The notes under the pieces are model-generated. The model saw nothing but the letters and a program-made list of their open reading frames with translations. It did no database searches and had not been told where the DNA came from. From the IMG/VR virus record IMGVR_UViG_3300034198_000718, positions 1 to 26,460 of that record: 26,460 nucleotides of DNA; one strand, 5' to 3'. Positions 7,444 through 13,182 of this stretch are shown in pieces. The translations under genes and the position numbers were made by a program. Each line of letters opens with the position of its first letter. Within the stretch, counting starts at the first letter, position 1. The stretch comes from a virus.

Positions 7444-7807
7444 AAATGGTGGTGAGTGGACAGATGCACGATTCAGAAGCTTTGTAACTTCTGCTCTTCG
7501 TGCAGCGTCTAGGCGTTGGCCCCCTAAGTACACAGCTCTAAAGGCTGCGTTCGTGGGCAAGAAGGTGAATGTAAAGAGTGGCAAGATGGCAATGCATTAC
7601 AAGTGCGCTAGCTGCAAGAAACACTTCGTTGCTGCTGACGTACAGGTCGATCATATTGAACCCGTTGTAGACCCTGTGAAGGGCTTCCAAACATGGGACA
7701 TATTCATAGACCGCATCTTCTGCGAGATAGAGAATTTGCAGGTGATGTGTAAGGCATGTCACAAAATCAAAACAGATCAAGAGAAAGAAGAAAGGAAAAA
7801 GAAATGA
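7421..7807 (+). CDS. HNH endonuclease
   Basis: The product (128 aa) has a zinc-supported HNH fold. Cys62 and Cys65 form the first pair, VDHIEP (Asp77, His78) is the first catalytic part, and ENLQVMCKACHKIKTDQE (104-121) supplies Asn, Cys110, Cys113 and His114. A basic N-terminus (EWTDARFRSFVTSALRAASRR) probably contacts DNA. It is not inserted into another gene and overlaps neighbours at both ends, so it looks like a regular operon member. Free-standing HNH enzymes of this kind occur in many phages, acting in DNA processing or as homing endonucleases. The start has no clear Shine-Dalgarno and is the first ATG in frame. Confidence 0.85.
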   Translation: MKQSPKVRNGGEWTDARFRSFVTSALRAASRRWPPKYTALKAAFVGKKVNVKSGKMAMHYKCASCKKHFVAADVQVDHIEPVVDPVKGFQTWDIFIDRIFCEIENLQVMCKACHKIKTDQEKEERKKK

Positions 7808-8697
7808 GCTTCATTAAATATCAACACGTTGAACGCTTTGGTACATCTGAAGTCGAAGGCATTGAAGTTGGTACATGTTATATCTTTCCTAAGTTAGATG
7901 GTACTAACGGTAGTGTCTGGTGGGAAGCTGGCATTGGGCTGCGTTGTGGTAGTCGCAATCGTGAACTAGAGTTGGACAATGACAACGCTGGCTTCATGAA
8001 TGCAATGACTAAAGACGAGGCAGTTATGTTATTCATGCACAGCAATCAAGACTTAATACTGTATGGTGAATGGCTTATACCTCACAGCCTTAAGACATAT
8101 GCTGATGACGCATGGCGCAAGTTCTATGTGTTTGACGTATACGACACCGCCAAAGAACGACTGCTGAGCTTTGATGAATATGCCAAACCACTTGAAGCTG
8201 CTGGTATTAACTACCTCGTACCCATTGCCATGATTAAGAATGGCAACATCGACTACTTCACAGAATGCTTGAACAAGAATGTGTTCTTAATTAAGGATGG
8301 TGAAGGTGTTGGTGAAGGCATCGTCATCAAGAACTACGACTACAAGAACAAATATGGTCGCCAGACTTGGGCAAAGATGGTGACGAATGAATTCAAAGAA
8401 AAGCATCACAAAGAAATGGGAGCACCATTGATTGGATGTGAGATTGTTGAAGAGAAGATTGTTTCTAAGTTTGTGACACAGGCTATGGTGGATAAGGTGG
8501 TTGCAAAGATTGTGTTGACCAATGATGGTTGGCACAGCAAGTGTATTCCTCAACTCATCAACACTGTGTTCTATGACCTGATCAAAGAAGAAAGTTGGGA
8601 GTTTGTGAAAGCATTCAAGAACCCAACCATTAATTACAAAACCCTGTCGCACTATTGCACAGCCAAAGTTAAAGAACTACGAAAGGAATTGTTCTAA
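7804..8697 (+). CDS. RNA ligase (Rnl2-like nucleotidyltransferase)
   Basis: The start at 7804 follows AAAGGAAAAAG. An in-frame extension to 7756 is only a basic readthrough of the HNH frame and is rejected. The 297-residue product shows the ligase motifs in order. Motif I is KLDG (Lys30 is the adenylated lysine), followed by an early Arg-Cys-Gly-Ser-Arg stretch, YGEW (87-90), FYVFDVYD (107-114), EGIVIKN (171-177, motif IV) and WAKMV (189-193, motif V with Lys191). The helical C-terminal domain after residue 200 would bind RNA. It seals 3'-OH and 5'-phosphate ends and may repair tRNAs cut by host anticodon nucleases. No polynucleotide kinase partner is visible in this window. Motifs make the family call strong. 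Confidence 0.88.
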   Translation: MSFIKYQHVERFGTSEVEGIEVGTCYIFPKLDGTNGSVWWEAGIGLRCGSRNRELELDNDNAGFMNAMTKDEAVMLFMHSNQDLILYGEWLIPHSLKTYADDAWRKFYVFDVYDTAKERLLSFDEYAKPLEAAGINYLVPIAMIKNGNIDYFTECLNKNVFLIKDGEGVGEGIVIKNYDYKNKYGRQTWAKMVTNEFKEKHHKEMGAPLIGCEIVEEKIVSKFVTQAMVDKVVAKIVLTNDGWHSKCIPQLINTVFYDLIKEESWEFVKAFKNPTINYKTLSHYCTAKVKELRKELF

Positions 8698-9050
8698 TGA
8701 TTACGATTGCCAGCTTTGAAGAGAACGAAGACGGTAGCGCCAACTGCACCATGATAATGAGTGATGAAGATCGCACTGCCTTGCTCAACTATGCCATTCT
8801 TCACATGCTTAAGGATGCTGTGCAGGAAGGGACTGATGCTAAACCTGATGCTGCTGCTCCTAATTCAGATAGCATTGTTATCAGCAGTGTTAAAGAACAA
8901 CTTGTGCTCAGCTACCTACACTCCGAAGATCAATACGAAGAAAACTATCTTCCTAATCTTCGACAAGCCTATAAGACTGTGCTGAGACACTACATGGCTT
9001 CGACAGAAGCTGATAAATATATTAAACAAGTTGAGGCTATACATGAGTAA
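8697..9050 (+). CDS. Hypothetical protein (117 aa)
   Basis: The ATG shares a base with the ligase stop (TAATG). The product starts with a short beta hairpin (MITIASFEENEDGSANCTMIMSDE style), then a helix rich in Leu, an acidic low-complexity linker (about residues 43-58) and a helical C-terminal half. I recall similar starts in small phage proteins without a function. It has no zinc or membrane motif. Its end overlaps the thymidylate synthase gene by eight bases. Confidence 0.7.
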   Translation: MITIASFEENEDGSANCTMIMSDEDRTALLNYAILHMLKDAVQEGTDAKPDAAAPNSDSIVISSVKEQLVLSYLHSEDQYEENYLPNLRQAYKTVLRHYMASTEADKYIKQVEAIHE

Positions 9051-9663
9051 AGTTAAATGTATCTGGTCAACACCCAATGGAGAAGAACTCATTGCTTACA
9101 TGGCACGAGTATCGAATCCAGAGAATCAAGACAACAAAGAGACAGCCCCTAAGCTTCTTAAGTATTTGATAAGCAATCAACATTGGAGTCCTTTTGAAAT
9201 GGTGAACGTGTGCATGGAGATTGAAACCACACGAGACATTGCCCGTCAAATATTACGACACCGAAGCTTTAGCTTTCAAGAATTGAGCCAGCGTTATGCT
9301 GTTGTTCACGACTATGACTTCTCTGAAGTACGCTTGCAAGACAATAAGAACCGTCAAAACTCTATTGAGGTGCAAGACCGTGAGCTACAGCGATTCTGGC
9401 AGGAGTCACAAGCCACTGTCATTTGCACTGCTATCGGTCACTATGAGGCTGCACTGGCTAATGGCATTGCCAAAGAGGTGGCACGTAAGCTGTTGCCTGA
9501 GGGCATGATGATGTCACGCATGTACATGAACGGTACGTTGCGTAGCTGGCTGCACTACCTGTCTGTTCGCCGTGATGTTGCTACACAAAAAGAACATCGT
9601 GATGTTGCAGATCAGTGTGGAGTTGTGATAGAGTCGCTCTTCCCCTCACTCTTTAAGGAATGA
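9043..9663 (+). CDS. thyX: Flavin-dependent thymidylate synthase
   Basis: This enzyme methylates dUMP to dTMP using methylenetetrahydrofolate, FAD and NADPH. The hallmark motif RHRSFSFQELSQRY is present at residues 72-85. The C-terminal helices carry the expected ARKLLPEGM and LRSWLHYL stretches that build the active site in the tetramer. The length (206 aa) is usual. The start at 9043 is preferred, since a 9031 start would be TTG. It overlaps the gene before by eight bases and is followed after one base by a MazG-like gene. That neighbour could dispose of unwanted nucleotides while ThyX makes dTMP. Assignment is firm. Confidence 0.95.
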   Translation: MSKVKCIWSTPNGEELIAYMARVSNPENQDNKETAPKLLKYLISNQHWSPFEMVNVCMEIETTRDIARQILRHRSFSFQELSQRYAVVHDYDFSEVRLQDNKNRQNSIEVQDRELQRFWQESQATVICTAIGHYEAALANGIAKEVARKLLPEGMMMSRMYMNGTLRSWLHYLSVRRDVATQKEHRDVADQCGVVIESLFPSLFKE

Positions 9664-9664
9664 A

Positions 9665-9979
9665 ATGCAAGTAGACTTTTATCAATCCCGTGCAATGACC
9701 TATCGATTAGAAACAGCCAATGAGATTTATGCCTTGCTAAATCTTGGTGGTGAAATTGGTGAGGTGCTAAGCAACGTTGCCAAGTTTATTCGTGATGGTG
9801 GTAGTATTAAGGACTACAACGAACGCATGAAGAAGGAACTAGGTGATGTGATGTGGATGGTGGCAGCTGTTGCCAAAGACCATAATATGTCTTTGTCAGA
9901 AATTTGTACTCATAATCTAGACAAACTTGAGAGTCGTAAGATTAGGGATGTTATTCAGGGGTCAGGCGACAATCGATAA
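9665..9979 (+). CDS. MazG-type nucleotide pyrophosphohydrolase
   Basis: The product (104 aa) has the four-acid metal site of the MazG/dUTPase-like all-alpha fold: Glu30 and Glu33 (GGEIGE) plus Glu58 and Asp61 (KELGDVMW). It should hydrolyse NTPs or dNTPs to monophosphates and pyrophosphate. Length fits single-domain phage MazG proteins. It ends the first transcription unit, 29 bases before a strong terminator. In phages such enzymes may clean the dNTP pool or lower ppGpp; which of these applies here cannot be read from the sequence. Confidence 0.85.
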   Translation: MQVDFYQSRAMTYRLETANEIYALLNLGGEIGEVLSNVAKFIRDGGSIKDYNERMKKELGDVMWMVAAVAKDHNMSLSEICTHNLDKLESRKIRDVIQGSGDNR

Positions 9980-10008
9980 AACATGTATAACTGCCCTTCC
10001 CAATTTAT

Positions 10009-10032
10009 GGAGAGCTTCGGCTCTCCTTTTTT
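10009..10032 (+). terminator. Rho-independent terminator after the nucleotide module
   Basis: GGAGAGC at 10009-10015, a TTCG tetraloop and GCTCTCC at 10020-10026 form a perfect seven-base-pair stem, followed by six T. The UUCG loop closed by C-G is exceptionally stable. It separates the replication operon from the ribonucleotide reductase gene, which begins 19 bases later. Confidence 0.9.
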
Positions 10033-10050
10033 ATCTAAGAAAGAAAATAA

Positions 10051-11970
10051 ATGAGCAATGAATTTGCAACCCCTTGGTCTAGTGTAGGCTATTTGACTTA
10101 TAAAAGAACTTATGCACGGCGCTTGAACGAAGATGACATCAACAGTCCAACAGAAGAATTCACAGACACTGTAGAACGAGTCATCAAAGCCTGCGAAGAA
10201 CAGCTTAAATGCGGCTTTACAGACGTTGAAAACGAACGCCTAAGGGGTTACCTGCTTGGTCTAAAAGGAAGCGTTGCAGGACGTTTCTGGTGGCAATTGG
10301 GGACAGATACAGTGGACAACCTCGGCATGGCATCGCTTCAAAACTGTGCGTTCCGTGTAGTGGATAAGCCTGTTGAGCCTTTCACATGGGCAATGGACAT
10401 GTTGATGCTTGGTTCTGGTGTAGGTTACAACATTCAGAAAGAGAACGTCAACAAGTTGCCTCCTGTCAATCAGAATTTCAAATGTCCTACCCGTGTTAGC
10501 GATAGTGGAGCAGACTTCATTGTTCCCGACAGCCGTGAAGGATGGGTTGCCTTGCTTGGTAAAACATTGAAGGCTGCTTTCTTGGCGCATAGTTCTGGCA
10601 AACAGACGTTTACCTATTCGACACAGCTGATTCGTTCTAAGGGTGCGCCCATCAAAGGCTTTGGTGGCACTGCATCTGGTCCAGAAGATTTGGTGTGGGG
10701 AATTGAACAGATCTCTAAGGTGTTGGAGAAGAGGGCAGGCAAGCAGATGCGCCCTATCGATTGCCTTGATGTGTTGAACATCATTGGTGCTGTTGTTGTT
10801 GCTGGTAACGTGCGCCGTTCCGCACAAATTGCTATTGGAGATGCAGACGATGTTGAATATTTACTTGCTAAACGATGGGACTTGGGAAATATCCCAAGCT
10901 GGAGAGCCATGTCCAACAACAGCGTGGTGTGCCATGACATTGGAGATTTGCACGACTTCTTTTGGGATGGTTACGAAGGGAAAGGTGAACCATACGGCCT
11001 CATCAATCTTAGACTTTCTAGAAAAATTGGACGCCTCGGAGAAACCCAATACCCTGACCCAAAAGTTCAGGGATATAATCCTTGCGCTGAACAAAGCTTA
11101 GCCGATGGTGAAACCTGCTGCTTGGCTGAAGTGTTCCTGCCCAACATCACAAGCAAAGAAGAACTGCTGGATGTTGCAACCTTGCTCTATCGCATCAACA
11201 AGCATTCTTTGGCCTTGCCTTGCCATCAGAAAGTAACCGAAGCCATTGTGCATGAGAACATGCGTATGGGTATTGGCATCACTGGTGTATTGCAATGTAC
11301 TGAGGAACAGAAGTCTTGGTTGAACGAAACCTACGGTAAGCTTCGTGAGTACGACAATGAGTACAGCACCGCTCATGGTTTCAATCGTTCGATTAAACTT
11401 ACAACAATCAAGCCTTCCGGTACGCTGTCGTTGCTGCCCGGTGTAACGCCCGGATGCCACCCTGCGTATGCCCGGTTCATGATTAGACGTATCCGTATTA
11501 GTTCCAACCATGCGCTGGTGCAGGTCTGTAAAGATCACGGCTACCCTGTGGAATACCAACTAAACTTCGACGGCACTGAGGACCATAGCACTGTGGTGGT
11601 AAGCTTTCCTTTCCGTCATCCAGAGCATGCTGTGCTGGCTAAGGACATGACTGCCTTGTCTCAATTGGAAACTGTGAAATGGTTGCAGGAAGTGTGGAGT
11701 GACAACAGCGTTAGCTGCACTGTCTACTACCGCAAAGAGGAGTTGCCAGAGATCAAGAAGTATTTGAAGAAGCACTACAAGAACAACCACAAGAGCTTGT
11801 CGTTCCTGTTGCATAGCGATCATGGGTTTAAGCAAGCACCACTTGAAGAAATCACTGAAGAGCAATATAAAGATATGGTTGTTAGCACTCGCATCATCAC
11901 TGCAGTTGCTGACGGAAACATCGGATTGGATGACAGCGAATGTGCAAGTGGCGCTTGCCCAATTCGGTAA
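10051..11970 (+). CDS. Adenosylcobalamin-dependent class II ribonucleotide reductase
   Basis: The enzyme (639 aa) reduces ribonucleotides to deoxyribonucleotides with a cobalamin radical and needs no oxygen. It matches the monomeric RtpR-like group. The catalytic loop NPCAEQSL gives Cys345 (radical) and Glu347. Cys356, 11 residues after Cys345, pairs with Cys99 (LQNC) as the redox couple, the same spacing as Cys408 and Cys419 in the Lactobacillus leichmannii enzyme. The C-terminal ECASGACP supplies the swinging pair Cys631 and Cys636. It is about 100 residues shorter than the Lactobacillus protein. The start lacks a strong Shine-Dalgarno. It sits alone behind a terminator, so read-through or a promoter in the 70-base gap must drive it. 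It depends on host vitamin B12. Confidence 0.93.
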   Translation: MSNEFATPWSSVGYLTYKRTYARRLNEDDINSPTEEFTDTVERVIKACEEQLKCGFTDVENERLRGYLLGLKGSVAGRFWWQLGTDTVDNLGMASLQNCAFRVVDKPVEPFTWAMDMLMLGSGVGYNIQKENVNKLPPVNQNFKCPTRVSDSGADFIVPDSREGWVALLGKTLKAAFLAHSSGKQTFTYSTQLIRSKGAPIKGFGGTASGPEDLVWGIEQISKVLEKRAGKQMRPIDCLDVLNIIGAVVVAGNVRRSAQIAIGDADDVEYLLAKRWDLGNIPSWRAMSNNSVVCHDIGDLHDFFWDGYEGKGEPYGLINLRLSRKIGRLGETQYPDPKVQGYNPCAEQSLADGETCCLAEVFLPNITSKEELLDVATLLYRINKHSLALPCHQKVTEAIVHENMRMGIGITGVLQCTEEQKSWLNETYGKLREYDNEYSTAHGFNRSIKLTTIKPSGTLSLLPGVTPGCHPAYARFMIRRIRISSNHALVQVCKDHGYPVEYQLNFDGTEDHSTVVVSFPFRHPEHAVLAKDMTALSQLETVKWLQEVWSDNSVSCTVYYRKEELPEIKKYLKKHYKNNHKSLSFLLHSDHGFKQAPLEEITEEQYKDMVVSTRIITAVADGNIGLDDSECASGACPIR

Positions 11971-11990
11971 TCCATTGGATTATGCGTGTT

Positions 11991-12014
11991 GTGGAAATGG
12001 TGACCTGTTTCCAC
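11991..12014 (+). promoter_or_regulatory. Hairpin after the reductase gene
   Basis: GTGGAAA at 11991-11997 can pair with TTTCCAC at 12008-12014, with a 10-base loop. No T-run follows. It lies 20 bases after the reductase stop in a 118-base gap that holds no other gene I can support. A role in RNA processing or 3'-end stability is possible. Confidence 0.3.
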
Positions 12015-12088
12015 ATCATTGCTAACACATGGCGACACTGGTAAGTTATGCTATAGTGCAACTTGTAAGTATCTTTAATGGAGATGAT

Positions 12089-12286
12089 ATGGAACCTATG
12101 AGAAAACCAGAACGAAGCGCACCCTTGCGTATTCAATATGATCAAGGGTACTATGCGTTTACTAGAGGGTGGTTGAGTAATCAACATCATCCCGAAAGCG
12201 TAGCAGGTAAGGAGTGGCAACGTGGTTTCAATCGTGGCTATTTTGACAACCTAGATAAGCTCAATGGCAACCAAGCGGTTCGATAA
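12089..12286 (+). CDS. Small protein, possibly RMF-like (65 aa)
   Basis: The start at 12089 has GGAG at 12080-12083; an in-frame extension to 12029 has no ribosome-binding site. The product is basic and compact. Its middle reads GYYAFTRGW, then a His-Pro-Glu loop, then EWQRGFNRGYFD. The two Gly-aromatic helices separated by a Pro-containing loop recall ribosome modulation factor and related small phage proteins, but the match is loose. It overlaps the next gene by 23 bases. A ribosome- or RNA-binding role is speculative. Confidence 0.65.
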   Translation: MEPMRKPERSAPLRIQYDQGYYAFTRGWLSNQHHPESVAGKEWQRGFNRGYFDNLDKLNGNQAVR

Positions 12287-12710
12287 AGAACTGCACGACA
12301 TATACGACAAAATGGGAAGGGACATCGTCAAAGACTTTGTCTCTTCTTTTTGGAATATTGAAGCTCGATGCAACCCTAAAGTCCGTGGCATAGACCTACT
12401 CTTGTATACCCGTGAAGGTGCGCTAGCAGGATATGCTGAAGTTGAAGTGAGGTTGTCTTGGAAAACTCTAGAGTTTCCCTATGCTGACTTGAATGTTCCT
12501 GAGCGAAAGCGTAAGCTTCTCAATCAAGACCTCCCAACATTCTTCTTCTCAATCAACAAAGATGGTACAGCAATGTTCTACTGTGAAAGTGATGTTGTGT
12601 TGGAGTCTAAGGTTGAAGAAGTTAGAAACAAATATGTGTTCAGAGATGAGCAGTTCTTCAAAGTACCACTGGATAAATTAAACTATGTCATCTTACAACC
12701 GACTGCATAA
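12264..12710 (+). CDS. Hypothetical protein with nuclease-like signature (148 aa)
   Basis: The protein has a helical N-terminus, then RGIDLLLYTREG followed by AGYAEVEVR, a Trp-Lys segment, an arginine/lysine-rich stretch (PERKRKLL), and beta strands in FFFSINKDGTAMFY. An Asp in a GIDLL strand followed by an acidic strand resembles the core of PD-(D/E)XK nucleases, but the last Lys is replaced (EVEV). Activity is therefore doubtful. The start has no clear Shine-Dalgarno and overlaps the previous gene by 23 bases; a Met at 12312 is an alternative. The next gene overlaps its end by 26 bases. Confidence 0.65.
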   Translation: MATKRFDKELHDIYDKMGRDIVKDFVSSFWNIEARCNPKVRGIDLLLYTREGALAGYAEVEVRLSWKTLEFPYADLNVPERKRKLLNQDLPTFFFSINKDGTAMFYCESDVVLESKVEEVRNKYVFRDEQFFKVPLDKLNYVILQPTA

Positions 12711-13068
12711 CGTTAACAATCCCAATCAAGGGCATTCTAAGAAGGTTCTATGCGTCTGTTCTGCAGGGCTACTGCGTAGTCCTACAATTGCTTGGGTGCT
12801 GTCTAACTCTCCTTACAATTTCAATACTCGTGCTGCAGGTGCTGTTGAAGAATACGCACTTGTACCAGTTGATGAAGTGTTGTTGCAATGGGCAGACGTT
12901 GTGGTGTTTGCAGACAAAGACCATAAGCGCATGTTGTCATATGAACATAAAGAGTTGATTGATAATATGGAAACATATGTGCTGGACATTCCAGATATTC
13001 ATAAGTTTAGATCACCAAAGCTTGTCGAACTTATTGAAGAGAAGGTTAAAGAAATCTTCCCAACCTGA
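12685..13068 (+). CDS. Low-molecular-weight protein-tyrosine-phosphatase-like protein
   Basis: The CX5R loop with following serine is present: CSAGLLRS, Cys25 to Arg31, preceded by a hydrophobic strand (KVLCV) as in the LMW-PTP/arsenate reductase fold. The general acid Asp may be that of DIPDIHKF near residue 105. At 127 residues it is shorter than cellular LMW-PTPs (about 150), and the P-loop lacks the usual Asn-x-Cys (CxGNxCRSP), having Ala-Gly-Leu-Leu instead. Substrate may be phosphotyrosine on a host protein or something else. No other Met lies before the P-loop, which fixes the start. It is the last + strand protein gene, just before tRNA-Trp. Confidence 0.75.
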   Translation: MSSYNRLHNVNNPNQGHSKKVLCVCSAGLLRSPTIAWVLSNSPYNFNTRAAGAVEEYALVPVDEVLLQWADVVVFADKDHKRMLSYEHKELIDNMETYVLDIPDIHKFRSPKLVELIEEKVKEIFPT

Positions 13069-13073
13069 CTAAC

Positions 13074-13147
13074 CTCTCACTCGTCTAATGGTAAGACGAC
13101 AGTCTCCAAAACTGTAGATTGCGGTTCGATTCCGTAGTGGGAGGCCA
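13074..13147 (+). tRNA. tRNA-Trp (anticodon CCA)
   Basis: The 74 bases fold as a full cloverleaf. The acceptor stem CTCTCAC/GTGGGAG has one G-U. T is at position 8, the D stem is GTCT/AGAC with GG in the loop, and the anticodon stem is ACAGT/ACTGT. The anticodon loop is CTCCAAA, so the anticodon is CCA and reads UGG. The variable loop has four bases, and the T arm has loop TTCGATT with stem TGCGG/CCGTA. The discriminator is G at 13144, as expected for bacterial tRNA-Trp, and the 3' CCA is encoded at 13145-13147. It ends the + strand arm. Confidence 0.95.
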
Positions 13148-13152
13148 AACAA

Positions 13153-13178
13153 AAAAGCCAGCTTAGTTGCTGGCTTTT
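13153..13178. terminator. Bidirectional terminator between convergent arms
   Basis: AAAAGCCAGC at 13153-13162 pairs perfectly with GCTGGCTTTT at 13169-13178 around a six-base loop. A T-rich tract follows on the + strand, and the A-run before it becomes a U-run for - strand transcripts. It therefore ends the tRNA transcript from the left and the long structural transcript from the right. Confidence 0.88.
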
Positions 13179-13182
13179 CTTT

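Noticed and set aside
7756-7803. Longer N-terminus for the RNA ligase
   Set aside because: The added residues are only a charged readthrough of HNH-coding DNA; the ATG at 7804 has an AAAGGA site and overlaps the HNH stop.
10261-10827. 188-residue open frame antisense to the ribonucleotide reductase
   Set aside because: The + strand frame has a complete set of reductase motifs here; the antisense frame has no ribosome-binding site, no neighbours on its strand and no recognisable domain.
12030-12060. Sigma70-type promoter ahead of the 65-residue gene
   Set aside because: A TATAGT-like box exists but no -35 box lies at suitable distance; the match is too weak to annotate.
13074-13147. tRNA-Trp as a phage attachment site
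   Set aside because: It is a whole tRNA gene with intact arms and no integrase is visible; an attP normally carries only the 3' part of a tRNA beside an integrase.
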